From Gongronella butleri (taxonomy: Eukaryota; Mucoromycota; Mucoromycetes; Mucorales; Cunninghamellaceae), in the NCBI GenBank assembly GCA_025201375.1, contig JAIWZP010000032.1, positions 124,001-188,000 of the forward strand: a stretch of DNA of 64,000 nucleotides. The letters are read 5' to 3'. Below, one piece after another: positions 34,094-47,657 of the stretch. Under the pieces are notes generated by a model. That model was not told the origin of the DNA and ran no database searches. It saw only the letters and a list, made by a program, of their open reading frames with translations. The position numbers and the translations under genes were made by a program. How positions within the stretch are numbered: the stretch's first letter is position 1; every line of letters starts with the position of its first letter.

Positions 34094-35371
34094 GGTTGTT
34101 GCTTCACAAGTGAAAGAGAAAGAGAGGATCGAGGAGGTGAGAAAATTAAAAGATAAAAAAAGAGAGTGTTTAAAAAGGGAAAGAGAGATCAAAAAAATTC
34201 TGGAATTTGTTGCTTTTTTTATCCCAGCGACCCAGCCATCACCCCGCCTTGCGGAGCTGCACTAGTAAGCCGTAACACGCTGACTCATCGGCCAACCAAA
34301 AACGCCATCCCTCGTCGATCCCGCGCCATGGAACGCTTTCCGCCGCAGCAAAACGCAGCCATACCCAGCGTTTCGGCATGATGGTGTGGCGTGGCTGCGC
34401 GGACGCGCGCTCTTGCTGAAGCGGCTTCCCCGTCCCTTCCTCCCCCCTCCTCGTCCCCCTTTTTTTCATTCATTTCATTATCACTTGCATGAATTCCAAT
34501 TTGAACATTCTACATCACTTTTTTTTCGGCTGTAAAGAAGCGCTTGTCGTCATGCGTCTGTGTTTTTGATTATCCCACCCGCAGCAGTGATGACAAAGAC
34601 CGCAACAATAAGCAAGGCTGACTGAGCGACCCATTGACATGATCTGTGTCACGCAAATCCAGCCAATATGCTCACATGCACCCTGATCCTCTCCTCCTTT
34701 CCCGTGCCCGCGGATTTAATGGATCAAAATCAATGATTACCAATCAATTCCACCCCCCTGCGCGTGCAATGGAACGCCCGGAACAAGATCGCAGCAAGGC
34801 ATCATCGCCTGCAAAAAAAAAAAAAAAAAATGGACGATTGTTATTAAAAATTGCCTGGGTGTCATCATTTATGATAAAAAAATAAAGCATGGATGATGCA
34901 GGAGGTTAGACACAGACGGAACACGCCTCAGAGAGGCGCAAGAAGGTGCCTTGGACATCCATGGCAATGCTGCATGGCAGGAGACAGTCAATGTCGTGCA
35001 TGTGCATAAAAGGAGCGGCAGATGGTGCATGTCATCATGCCGATTCTAGCGTCAATGCCAGCGCAAGCATGAACTACAATATCTACCGCCTAAGCAAGGC
35101 ATTTTTTTCTCTGACGAGATGATGGCTAAGACAGAGTCGATTTTTTAATAATATTATGCCTTTTGCACGACTTTTTTCTAAACCAAAAGTCGTTAACACA
35201 AGCCCACGACGACGAGCACATAAATGCGGAGCGACTGCACGGTGAATTTCACTAAACATTGCAGAAAATGGTGCTATAGCACTATGTAAGCAAGAAAAAA
35301 AAAAAAAAAAAAGGAGGGACCTTTGATGATGATATTTTTTGCAAATTAATCGTTGAATTTTTTATTTTGGC
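34094..35371. other. AT-rich spacer
   Basis: No gene supported. It begins with a purine-rich leader of the RING gene and contains A-runs near 34812 and 35285-35305. Confidence 0.5.
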
Positions 35372-36580
35372 ATGCCTGCTGGCTCCATGTCCATTGCTCC
35401 GTTGGAAGCACCGATTTTCAGCTCTGACGCGCGCGTCTCAGTGGTGACTGGTGAGTTTACTTTATGACATCATTTAGATTGAAATTTTGTTAACTGATTG
35501 CAATACACGTGCTTCGTTCACTTTTACTGCTTGTAGCAAACTGCTCAAGCGCAACAAAAAGCTAAAAAATCAAAACGAAATCTGAATTCCATACATAATT
35601 ACAGCTTTTTGGATTTTGTTCGTACGTTTATCCGATGACGAATTCAAAAACAGACGCGCTTCCTTGATTTCGTCGTTTGATATCAATTTGCTTTTGTAGC
35701 ATCGCGCTACACTGCACAAGAACTTGCATATTTACCGGTAACTTTTAAAAAATCAAAGAGCGTGTTTTTTAGACTTTGGCCCTTTCGCGGCCTGCTGTGC
35801 CTCCAGAAATTTTTTTACAGCCTGCTCGCCCACCGATGAACCTGCGTCACGGCGAAAACTATAGCCCAGTGTTCAAGACGGACCCGCCCGATTTTTTTTT
35901 TTTGGACTTGAAAATGCCAAAAATGTCAGGTTTGTACTATTTTGCATTCATCTGTCCATCTGCATGGTCGACCCCGCTCAAAATTAGCCACATCGAATTA
36001 TTTATTATCCTAGGCACCGACGAATCTGTTACGCTGCCCATAGATGCCATTTATGCATCTTTTTTCACGCCAAAATTTAAACATGGCAGGGCTCTTATTT
36101 TAGACAACACGCATTTCACAATTGCGCTGAGAAAAAAAAAATGCGTTTTCGATAATGAAATGAAAAACGGCTTTGTGATAGCAAATATTTTTGCATTATT
36201 CATGAACAGAAGTACAGGGATTGACCCTGGATGCGATGCAGGCTGTCACATGATCTAGTGGTAACGCGTAAAAAAGAAAAAAAAACCACCAACATGGCCA
36301 ATTAGGCTCTTTTTTCTTTTGAGGCACGTGCTTTTATCCAGAAATTCAGGGAGGGCAGTGTAGGTACAAAGGTATTATGCTTGCGGAAGCGCCTCCAATG
36401 ATCCTTGACTGCCAATGCGTGCCGATCATTTGTAATACTCTACGTACAGCTGTTGGCACACTTTTTGTCCGCATTCACTTTGTTCAATTTTTTTAGGGAG
36501 CCGATGGCATTGATCAAGTGGGCGTGGCGCACATGGCAATCCAGGGGGGTGGCACAGGGCATGTCCATTTCAAGCAGTAG
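35372..36580 (+). other. Candidate multi-exon gene, unrecognised and unresolved
   Basis: Several exon-like blocks are bounded by usable splice sites. 35372-35450 starts ATG and ends at GTGAGT. Next come 35700-35737, 35821-35929 (ends CAG/GTTTGT) and a block from 36014 that opens GTDESVTLPIDAIY and runs to a TAG near 36258. A last block 36497-36580 follows TTTTTTTAG and reads GADGIDQVGVAHMAIQGGGT and on to a TAG at 36578. The intron sizes 83 and 84 nt fit the window's norm, and frame is kept through the first four blocks. I could not connect the fourth and last blocks in one frame. Part of exon 3 reads DLKMPKMSG, like a response-regulator phosphoacceptor strand, but it follows a 13-T run and no other receiver motif is visible. 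Codons are more AT-rich than in neighbours. It could be a real but diverged gene or a decaying one. Confidence 0.3.
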
Positions 36581-36952
36581 ACGTCATCGCGTGGCCGTTG
36601 CCCTTGGGGGAGGAGCATGACGCAAGCACTTTGTCCACGTCATCCCTGGATCCAAGACGCGCTCCCCACACTTATTTACGGCTACCCCATGCGTGCACAT
36701 GGGCCATTCATGCATTGTAGAGCGCAACGCGCAGGTTGTGCACAGGGTGGCAACCAATTGGCGCGCACAAGCTCTCGCTTGCCAAGGCAAAAGGCAGCGG
36801 TGTTTAAAATTCGCGCCCACAAAAAGCAAGGCAGGACACGCAAGCACTCCGCCTGCTACTTTTTTTTTTTTTCGTTTTCTTTACTTTTTTTTTTGACTCC
36901 TTTTTCTCTTTTTCTCTATTTTATTTTTTTTTCTTTCTCATTTTGACTTGCG
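36581..36952. other. BLM10 upstream region
   Basis: 372 bp, ending in a strong T-rich leader (36850-36945) directly before the BLM10 ATG. No gene supported. Confidence 0.5.
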
Positions 36953-39088
36953 ATGCCCGTGCCGGTATCGGTGATAGAGGACGACCGCCAGCATACGATG
37001 GCGTACGCGCAGTCGCTTCCGTATGCGGCTGCACTGGGGCCTGAGACGGAGACCTGGCTGCCTGATATTGTGGATCACCTGTTTCTTTGTATTCGTGTTG
37101 GCGACTACACGGGTGGTGGAATGTGGGTGAAGCAGCTGATAAGGTAAAATTGAGAAAATGGCGAAGAAAACAAAGGAGGAAGGGGAAATTGGGTCTGTTG
37201 GGGTGGGGGTGCCTGCAAAGCTGACGTGTTTCATGTTTTTAAGCTACATGGACCTGAAGCACGCTCTTCCTCGGGCGCTGCGTGCTCAATTGGCAGCGGC
37301 ATTGTATGACCTTGCCGTGACGCCAGGCATGGAATATCCGCTTGTCGAATTATGGGCCACTGTGTGTGCGCGTTTGATCAAAAACAAGAAAAAGTTAAGC
37401 CCTGACGATCTGACGTTGCCCTGGAAGCCATTGTACGACACGATCGACCGCTGCGCGTTCCCAAAGGCGCGACAAAAGACGTCTCTCTCCGACCAGTAAG
37501 TACCAGGGTGGTGCTTTTTTGCTTTTTCGCTTGTTTCTTTTGTCTGACGCGTCCTTTTACCATTTCTAGATCTTATTTGCTGTCGCTGACGCGTCTTGCG
37601 GAGTATGCGCAGCGGTATTTCGCGGCGGAGGCGGGACAAGAGATTCTGGACGTTGTTTTGCCGCGATACACGACGCATTCCGTGCACGACATGATTGTGG
37701 CGCAGGGGTATCTTGGACTTTTCCTTCCGACGAGCACGACGGGCAGCGTGACGCCGCAATTGTACCTGCCATTGATCTTTTCACTGTGGTCGACGTCGAC
37801 GCGGTCATCGTCGCATGACAGCCAATTTATGGATCTTGTGAGCCGCATTGCGCGCGACCAGCTTGCTGCGGCGGATGGGTATTGGACGAATGACGTGGGC
37901 GTGTTCACCAAGGAGCAGATCAATGTGGTGTTTACGTGTGCGGTGCGGATGATGTGTCTGCCTGTGGGAAGCAAATCCAACGACGGCACCAACACGGGCA
38001 CGGCCAACACGGGTTATGGTGTGGCGGGGTACAAGGTGGATATGAAGGCGATCAATGCGGCGGTGTTGCAGCGCAAGAGCAGCAAATGCCTGTCACTGGC
38101 CAAATTCATCATTTGCACCATGACGCCTGGCCAAAACGACGACGAAAACAATGAGCATGGCTATGGTTACGTGCTTGCGCAGCTGGGCGAGCTGATCCAA
38201 GCGGTGGAGCTCTATTTCCACCCGTCCAACCATGGCACGTGGTCGTACATCCTCACCACCTTCATCCGCTTCCTCAGTTATGGCTTTTTGAAGCGCTGGC
38301 GCGAGGAGCAGGAGCCCGATTGCGAAACGCCCGCCCATCGCCGCCTCACACCGGCCATGCGCCGCCATTTTGTTGAAATGATCCGCCCCGTTGCATTTCT
38401 CAGCATGTTTGGCAAGGATCATCACACCGTCGCCGCCTCCGAGGTCACCATTCGCTTCCTCGCCTGGCTCGAGCCCGACCTGATCTTCCCAAGCTTGCTT
38501 GAACGCGTGTATCCTTCCCTGGAGACTTTGACCGAGGTACGAAAATGAATGAGCAAAAAAGAAAGAAAAAATGGGCGAGATTTTCTGATTTTCTGATTTT
38601 CGTCATTTTCCGATTAGACTCACCGCACGACGAGTGCATTGAGCATCATTGCGGACGTGTCGCTGCCGCTGCTTGCGCGCGACCACTATCCATCCGGCGG
38701 GCGTCATTTGCTGCCGCTGCTGCACCTCGCCATCCCCGGCATTGACATGAACGACCCGATTAAAACGATCACGGCGCTGATGTTCATCACCAATGCCATC
38801 ATGACGGTGCCCGTGTACGATTTGACGATGGAACCGGATGACGACGTGGCCATGGAGGATGTAGATCCGATGGCCATCATGACGGATGAGAACGAATTCC
38901 ACCAAAAGCTGCCCCGTGCCCTCGAGGACCAGCTGTGTAAGATGACGACCGGCCAATTCGAAGAGTGGCTGGCCAAATTCCTGCGCCGCATCTTCACCAT
39001 CCTCGAGAACATGCCTCAGCACGATCGCAAAAAGCAGGGCAACTCCATGGAGGCTGGCCTGACGCAAATCATGCTTGTAAAGATTAAG

Positions 39089-39120
<32 letters not shown>

Positions 39121-42100
39121 AGAGAAAAAAGGCAAAAAATATGTAAATATTATCGTGTCTATTGACTGCTCATGCCTTTTTCCTACTTTTTTTAATTCAT
39201 TTTTTTTTCTCAGCATTCGTGCGAAATTGTGTTTTCGCAATTGTCGGACGCGATGTTTGATATTGCATTGCGTCTGATTGCGGATTTTGCGACGGAGCAA
39301 GTGCTTCCGAATGCTGTGCGTGCGCTTGGGTCGCTATGTGAGGCGATCACGGCGGCGAATCCTGTCAAGGCGGGCAAGCGGTTTATTCCCATCTGTTGTG
39401 AGCAGATTCAATCGGAATTGGAGCACGGAGCGTCGTCGACCATGACGCACGCGGCGTCTGCGACACCCATCCAGTCGGATGCGACGCTGCACTGGTACCA
39501 GCACATTCTGTTCTCGGTGGTGTCATCGATGGGCGATGCGTGGCTGTTGCATCGCTCGGAATTGGTGGCGATTGGGCAGATGATGGTGACACACTGCAAG
39601 ACGCGACGCGGCATGATGTGGACGGGCAAATTCCTGCGCTACTCGCTCAAGACGTTGCTGTGCACGTTCCCGCTCGAATACCGTTCGTTGCCGCCGCAAG
39701 ATTGGGAAGACAGCGCGAAAATGGCGCGTTCGCATCAAACATGGGGTCAACCTGGCGATCCGGCTCATCTAGACATCCAATGGCACGTCCCCAATGACCA
39801 AGAAAAAAATGTAGCTCTCGAATTGCTCGATTCGTTCCTTCATCCGGCCATGGACCGCCTTCGCACCCTCATGTCCACCTCTCAGAACGCATCCTCCAAT
39901 GAAATCACCAATGACTTTTGCCGACAGCTTGCCGTCGTGCGCAATTGCCTCATGGGTAGTCTCATGATGGTCGCCGACGATGGCGAGGACAAGACGACCT
40001 TGAACGCATTGTAAAAAAGTTGAATTGAAGAAAAAAAAATTGCGAATGAGGATGATTGATCCCTTTTTTTATTTCCTTTTTTTCTAGCCCGGATGAGGAC
40101 GACAATGACATTTCCGAGACGTATCCTACGCGCAGCACGATGGTCGAGTGCGGGTACGCATTCAATGACGAGAATGACGCGCGCACGGCGAAAGCGCGTC
40201 AAATTCGCGCACGCATTGGCGACTTGTTGCACGAGCTCGCTGTCTTTTTCACTTCTGAGCGCGAGAATGACGTCGAGAGCATCAAGATCCTCATCAAGAT
40301 CATCAGCACGTACATGACACAACGTGGCGTCGACAAATCGTGGCTCGACCGTGTCCGCAGCGGCTATGCCTACTCAAAAAATCTATTCAAGGCCCCCGGG
40401 GACAAGAAGCGTTATCCTCGTTCTTTGTTAGGTAAAAAAAAAAGAAGGGAAAAAAAAAAAGGAAAACACGCCCTCAGACTCGATTTTGACCCTGTTTTTT
40501 GCAGTGCTGCGAGCCTATATTCTCCATTTGCAGCGCCTAAAGCACAATGCTTCGCGACGCCTGCGCGCTCCCATCCACGACACACTCCTCAAGGACCTAT
40601 TGCAATTGTCCATCAGCTCGTACTCGGAGATCCGCAAGTAAGTGGTGGCCAATTTGGCATTCATTTGGTCATTTTGGCTCACCTTTTTCTTCTTTATTGC
40701 GCTAGGGTGGCTCAATCGGCTCTCGAATCGTCTGCGCGTTGCTACATCTCGTCCAGAAGGGTGCTCACACCGGACATTCTTGCCATGCTCGAGCCACGAC
40801 CTGATTGTAAAATGAAAAAAGGAAAAAAAACGAGCATTTATTCATGACTTCTTTTTAAATTATATATAGTGGACGAGATGGCTGCCAAGCAACGGATGAA
40901 GGGCGCGTTGTATCTGCTCAAGCAAAAATGGATCCAGCGTGGCTGCTTTGAGAATTGGCGACATGTGCCGACTTTTATCTTATCCATGTGCAAGGCGCAC
41001 CATTCCGATGATTTATCGATTCAAGAGCTGATCCGCAAGCTTTTCCTCGAGTACATGGGCCAGTTCTACCAATGCTCATTCAAAGTGCTTGCGAAGGCGC
41101 AGCCACGCAATGATGCGGAAGTGGCGCTGCAGCAACGTGTTTTGGGGCAATTGACGCGCCGCCGTGCCGCGCATGAGCAGCTGATGCACGATCTGGTGAT
41201 ATTGCTGCAAAATGACAAGATGCACTGGCGATTTGCGACCATGGCCGCCAACTTTTTGGAGCTGCTGATCCGCGCGGACCAGCCGCCTACACGCGAAATG
41301 GCGAATATCTTTGTGCGTTTGTGCCTTGTGTCTGAATTGCCCGCCATGCGCCGCATCGGTATTTCCGGCGTCATCCAGCTCCTTCTCTTCATCAAACAGC
41401 GCACTTTTGCTCAGGGCAACCACGACCTCATCATCATGCGCGCCGTGAGAAACCCACTAAAGCAAACACGCCCCCTCGCCTCGATCTTTCCTGGCAACGA
41501 CCCTACCCGCCAATTCCTTGCCGCAGCAGACAAGCCCGTCACGGCCGACAGGTATGGAAAAAAAAAAAAAGACAAGAAAGAAAAGGAAAAAAATGACCAC
41601 TTTGTGCCAATTTTCACAAAATGGACCAATTTTCCCAAATTCTCACTTTTTATCCATTAGCTTTTTGATCGAGGACCCAACCACGGGCTTTTTCGCATGG
41701 CCCAAGGAGGTGACAGGTTACGCGGTGATGACCGACACGACGGAATTGCCAAAAATGGACGGTGCCAGCCAAGAAGCCTTTGATGCTCTGCTTGAAGCGT
41801 TCTCATCCGAGGCGCATTGGCAAAAGATGATGGATTACATGTCTCAGGAGGCCATGCAAAAGCAAGAGGAGCGATTCAGCAGCGCCAATGTGCGGCTCTA
41901 TGCGAGCATTGTAGCCATGTTCCATGAACATCCGCAGGTGATGGCGTGTGCACGCGCGCAATTGGAACGATTGTGTGCTCTGACGGACCAAAAGCACATG
42001 CAGCGTGCCGCGAGCGAATTGATGGCGGGCCTGATCCGCGGCACCAAGCATTGGCCGATGGACAAAGTGGACGCCTTGTGGCGTGACTGGTTGCAAGCGC

Positions 42101-43501
42101 TTGTGACTAATACGCTGGCCAATGCCACCCCTGACACGCAGAGCTACTGGTCCACGTTTTTGCGCTGTAGCAGCTCGCGGCGTGATCCTCGTCGCTTGGT
42201 GCCTCTTGTGCAGGCGGTTTTGTCTACGGGTTTCGATGCCACATCGGATGCCGCCTTTAGCGAGGCGAGCAAATTGATGTTTATCCACGCGCTGATCATG
42301 GGCATCAAGTGGCGGTTCCAGCCATGGGGTACGCCGTTGCTATCGGACTATGTGTCGCATCTGGATCACCCGTACAAGCAAGTGCGCGAAGTGTTGGGCC
42401 GGAATATCAACGACATTATGCAAATCCAATGGGTGCCTGGCTTTGCCAGCGTGGCATTGGCCCTGCAACCACGCGAAGGTGATCGTGACGGTGTGCACAG
42501 CACGCCTTTTAACATTGACGCGTCCGACGCGTTTGTTCAGCCAATTTTGCGCGCATTGGAGGCAGAAAGGCAACAGGAGGCCGACAACAACCATGCAACG
42601 AGCAAATCCGTCCTCTGTTGGTTGCGTGATGCCTTGTCAACGTGGCACGTGGCCGGGTCATTGCGATGGATTCCCGTATTTTTGCCCTCTGTCTTTAATA
42701 TGCTTGAATTGAGCGACGATCAAGACTTGCAGCAAACAACAACGCGTGTGCTCCACAAAATGGCACAGACCAACGTGCCGCTGTGCATGATTCCGCGTGT
42801 CGTCGACCAGTTGCTGGAAATCCTCACCACATCGCCCAATTGGCACATTCGCGTGCGAACATTGCCCCTTCTCCAGGTCTTTTACTTTAAGCACCTGTTT
42901 TTGCTCAATGGCAGCGATAATCACGTTGGACGCATCATGGATGCCGTCGGCGGCTTGCTGCTCGACCACCGTCTCGAAGTCCGCCACATGGCGTCCACCA
43001 CCTTGGGTGGCCTCGTCCGCTGCTCGGAACGCGACGCCATTGACACCCTGCGCACACGCTACACCACATTGCTCCTCGATACAAAGCTGCCCAAGCGCCA
43101 TCGCAATGACCAGGGCAAATGGGTCGAGCCTCAGGGTTACCAGGACGCCTTGCTGCGCAAACACGCCGGGGTTCTCGGCCTCGCCTGTCTCGTCAACGCC
43201 TTCCCCTACGAGGTCCCCGACTGGATGCCCACCGTCTTGTGCGATCTTGCCAATTGCATGTCCGTCCCCGCCGCAGAGATCCAGGTACAAAAAAAAAAAA
43301 AAAAAGCAATGGAACGCGAAAATTGGTGTCATTCCTTAATCCATCTTTTTTTTTTTCCCTTCCTAGTCGACCATCCGCACGACCTTTTCTGACTTTAGAC
43401 GCACTCACTCTGACACATGGCATGAGGATATGGCCAAATTTGATGAAAATCAATTGAGCCTTTTGAGCGACATGCTGATCTCGCCATCCTACTATGCCTA
43501 G
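36953..43501 (+). CDS. BLM10: Proteasome activator BLM10 / PSME4 (PA200)
   Basis: Eleven exons: 36953-37143, 37244-37495, 37570-38536, 38618-39076, 39214-40010, 40088-40431, 40505-40637, 40706-40806, 40870-41551, 41661-43284, 43367-43501 (1894 aa; human PSME4 1843, yeast Blm10 2143). This HEAT-repeat solenoid caps the 20S proteasome and opens its gate, acting in the nucleus and cytosol. Family-typical stretches are LTLPWKPLYDTIDRCAF, LIFPSLLERVYPSLETLTE, GGRHLLPLLHLAIPGIDMND, IEDPTTGFFAWPKEVTGYA and the end FRRTHSDTWHEDMAKF ... SPSYYA. The last three residues YYA form the conserved C-terminal tail that docks between proteasome alpha subunits. All junctions are in frame. Exons 7 and 8 are the shortest (133 and 101 nt). 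The intron after exon 4 has a 30-A run near its donor. Confidence 0.93.
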
Positions 43502-44219
43502 ACAGCACAATTTTTTTTCTTTTATTCTCTCCACGTCATGAAATAAAAAATCTAGCAAATTTGCACGACTATTCGAGGCTCTCGGATCATCGACAGCGCG
43601 TCGTTGAGACAAATACACAATAGAACGGCTAGCTTTGCCAAAATACGCGACACTATCGGTATCTGCCTTTTTTATATTTTATTGGTCTTGGCAGGGCACA
43701 CGCCCGGATGCAGAAAACATGGCTCTTCCGAACGAGTGCTACTGCAGATCTCGACAAGGTCAAAACCACGGAAAATCATGAGAACTCCATTTTGATGATC
43801 ATCATTTATTCGCCATTTCCTTGGAAACCACCAAACCAATTCTCGATTTTTTATCAGCACCGTGCAACAAAATGGATGACACCCCTTTTTAATAGCAAGT
43901 TTTATGCACTCTGGATTAAGCAACCTTAAGCAACGCGTCAAAAATGCCAAAATTGGGCCAAAAGTCGACTTCTGTAGCCACGACAGTTCAAAACATTTTA
44001 AAACTGTAGTCAGGGAACATTGTCGACGACGCGTGGCTATCTCTAGCGCAGGCAAGAGAGATACAGGTCAGAACAGCGCGAAAAAAAAAAAAAGGATAAA
44101 AAGGGAAGGGGGTGTCAAAACTCCGCTTTCTTCTTTTTCTTCTTCGTTTCACTATATTTTGTTGATTCACCCCCCCAACCTTGGAACGTGTCTCATTTAC
44201 TTTCACTCTTTGACTTTTT
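43502..44219. other. Spacer with BLM10 poly(A) signal (AATAAA 43542-43547)
   Basis: AATAAA 41 nt after the BLM10 stop. The rest has no supported gene. The last 60 bp are C/T-rich, as expected for the leader of the phosphatase gene. Confidence 0.55.
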
Positions 44220-46612
44220 ATGCAAGCACCGTCGACAGTCTCCACGATAGGACCGAGCGTAACGACCATGGATCTGGCGGGCGGTGTGGCGATTGAGGAA
44301 GCGACGACGCTGTTTGAAGTGCCCGAGGCGCTGTGCGAGCGTCCTGAACAAGTTGCCATACAACAAGATGGACAGGTGACCTTGTTCCATATCAATGTCT
44401 CGCAATACGCAGCGTTACAGGAAGCATATGCGCGTCACCCGCTTCCATCACACCTGTTTCCGTGGCTGCATGGCATTGACGGCCACGACTACCAGCAATG
44501 CCTCTTTTTTGGCGTTCGCCGCGTTCTTGTGCCCGAGCACCGCGGCCTCGTGCTTGTCCATGCGATGGGCGACGACAATGACAGCGACAAAGATGCACTG
44601 CGCAACCGCATGGCGCATTCGCTCTTGCCATCCGACCTGATTGAGCAAGGGGATGATGGCAGATGGCGATTCAAAAAGCAAGAAACTCGACAGGGCATCC
44701 ACCTGCGGAATTTCAACATCCAGGCATGGCGATACGCTTCGATAAGCGATTTGGTTATCTATGGCACACACGCTCGCTCCGTCGCTGCGCGATTGGGTGA
44801 AGCACAGCAAATCATCTACCAACAGCGCCAAGAATACCACGACACGATTGCTCGTTCCGCCGGCAAAAGAGCTGTTGCAAAGGCAAATCGACTGCACTAC
44901 CGTCTCTTTGTCATTGATGGTAAGAAATTACGAGAAAAAAAAAAAGGAAAAGGATCACAAAAAGAGGGGTTGTTAAACTTTTATCTTATCGTTTTGCACT
45001 CTCCCTCTCCCCCCCCCCTCTTCCGCCGCGCCCGATTTTTTTTTTGTTTTGTTTTCATAGACGACATGGCGTCCATTGCGCAAACATGCCCTCAATTGGT
45101 GTGGTATGACGAGAATGGCGTCGAACGGCAGTGCCTCGATCTGAATGAACGCGAACAGCTGGAAATGTACGCATTGGCCAAGGCGTGCGAGATGACCGAC
45201 CATGTCTGGGTAAGCAAGCGACGCTCGAGCCATGTATTGGAAGATCCGGCGACACGGGTCCATTGCCAATTCCGCTCTTTTGCTCATTTTTTTTTTCGCA
45301 TTTTTTTTTTTTTGGTGTTTTCTTCTTTTAGGTTGGCGCGAGTCAGGATGTGCCCGTGATTGCAGAGGATGATGGCGACGACGATAATGAGGATATCAGC
45401 ATGGGCAGCAATCCATTGGGTTTGTCAGTGTGTATTGATTGTCATGATTTGGCAGATATGCCTAGCCAGTCAGAATTGATGCTTGCACGCGCGATGCTCG
45501 GCGAGCTAGATGACGACCAGGTGGCGCCGGAATTGCTGCACTTTGATATGTACTCGACGGGCGCGGTGATTGACAGCTTTGACGCCTTGGACGCGTTTCT
45601 TGAGGATTTGAAACATTTGTTGGCGTTTATGAGCGAGATGGCGCAGCAAGGCAAGCGAATTCTTATCCATTGTGCCGATGGATACACGGAACATAGCCTT
45701 TTGACGCTTTCGTGGCTGATGTACGCGAGGAAATTGACGCTGCGTCAAGCGTATCTTGTGTTGCAAGAACAGCGCAGCTTCTTTGTGTGTTCTCCCGAGG
45801 TGCCATTGCTGCAGGTGATTGAGCAATACATCCACCAGACAAGCATGATCGATGCATACAAGCAAGCATGGGCCAAAAAGATGCGAATTGCCGTCGATGT
45901 GCCGATAACCAGCCGCATTTTGCTCAATGATGAAACGATCCATGACATTTCCAGCCATGCCGCCACCAATGGCACCACCATTAATCTAGCCATCACGCCG
46001 CCCACCGCGCAAGCAGGCACTACTGACAGCCAGGCAAGTCTTGGCAGCCAATTAGCGCACGACGATTGGTTCTTGTGCCCGCGATTCGAAGGCGCGTTTC
46101 CTTCGCGTATTTTGCCCTTTTTGTATCTTGGGAATTTGAATCATGCGACGAATCCAGCGATGCTCAAGGCGCTGGGCATCACGTATGTGGTGAGTGTGGG
46201 CGAGGATGCCAGCCTCGATGCGCAGCAATTCCGCCTCTTGTATCTTGATAACTTGTACGACGATGGCATTGACTCTGTCAAATCCCAGTACGATCGCACC
46301 ATGGCATTTATAAACGAGGCATACGCGTCGGGAGCAAAATGCTTGATCCATTGCCGCGTGGGTGTCAGCCGCAGTGCCGCCGTCACCATTGCCTATGTCA
46401 TGCAGCATTTTCACATCAGCCTCGTCGACGCGTACATCTTTGTCCGTGCGCGCCGCCTCAATGTCATTATCCAGCCCAACCTCAAATTCATGTATGAGCT
46501 GCTACAGCTGGAACAGCAGCTCACCAGCCGCTGCATCATGCCATGGCCTGTCCTGTGCAACCAAATCCATTTGTTGAACTATACCTTTGCTCAAGACGAG
46601 CCCGCACGGTAG
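44220..46612 (+). CDS. Pps1-like dual-specificity phosphatase with tandem phosphatase domains
   Basis: Three exons: 44220-44919, 45061-45209, 45332-46612 (709 aa; yeast Pps1 is 807). The C-terminal domain carries the active-site P-loop HCRVGVSRSA (Cys, then Arg five residues on), preceded by FLYLGNLNHA and DGIDSVKSQYDRTMAFI, so it should be a working dual-specificity phosphatase. A first phosphatase-like domain has HCADGYTEHS, in which the Arg of the CX5R motif is replaced by Glu, so it is probably catalytically dead. The same two-domain design occurs in yeast Pps1, a phosphatase tied to S-phase control. The N-terminal 300 residues (WLHGIDGHDYQQ, RNFNIQAWRYASISDLVIYG) are also Pps1-like. The start could alternatively be the ATG about 16 codons downstream. 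Confidence 0.88.
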
Positions 46613-46877
46613 CATTTTTTTTTCGTTTTTTTTTTTTTGATTCACATATCATTCATAAATCGACCCTGTTCCTTTTTTTCCCCAATGGTCACACAAAGAC
46701 CCCGCCTTGGCTGGCTCAGCCAATGATGCCGGCGGGGTTCTTTGGGCCCAATTTCTATTTTTATTCAGGGTTGCGCCCCCTCTTTTGCTTTTCTTTTTTT
46801 TTTTTTTCTTCTTTTTCTTCCTTCTTCACCCTCCCTTTCCCTATTCCCCTCCCCCTCTTTTTTATTTTTTTATCGCC

Positions 46878-47626
46878 ATGGCAGCCACCAAGCCGTTCAA
46901 GTCGTCCGATTATCCAGTGGTGATTGGCATTGATTTTGGTACGGCTTGTTTTACGGTGTTTCTACTTGTTTTGCGTGTTTCAATCTCGCTTTTGCCAAGA
47001 TGAGCCCCCTTGACCTTGTGCCTGACTCTTTGTTTTTCTTCACATCTAGGTACCACCTTCTCGGGCTGCTCGTACGCGTTTATCCAGAATGAGGAAGTGG
47101 TGGATATTGTGCGCTGGTAAGGCAAAAATGGGCTAAATGAGACTTTTTCGCGACTCACGAACCATTGTGTGCCCTTACTGTTTTTTTTTTTATTGCTAGG
47201 CCGAAGCAAAACAACAATGTGTACCCCAAGGTACGCACGAGAACAATCAATTCGGCCCCTCTTTTCCCCTGAAACTCAAAAGTCTTTGTTTTTTTCTTGT
47301 ATTTTTCATAGACGCCGACGCTCAATTTCTATCAAGGCAACTCGAATTCGATGACGCAATGGGGCAATGCTGCTCGCGTCGAAATGCAGCGCCCCACTGC
47401 GCGAAACTCGGTGTTGCTCAAGCAGTACAAGCTGTACCTCGACGAGAACATTGCAAAGGACCTCCCTCCCTTGCCCAATGGCCTCACCATCGTCGACGCC
47501 ATTGCCGACTATCTGCACGCCTTCCACGAGCACGTTGTCAACGAATTGAAAAAGGGCTTTGCCAAGAATTACGGCCAACATCAGTTCCGCTACGTAAAAT
47601 AACATTTTTATTGTGCTTGTGGTTGC

Positions 47627-47657
<31 letters not shown>

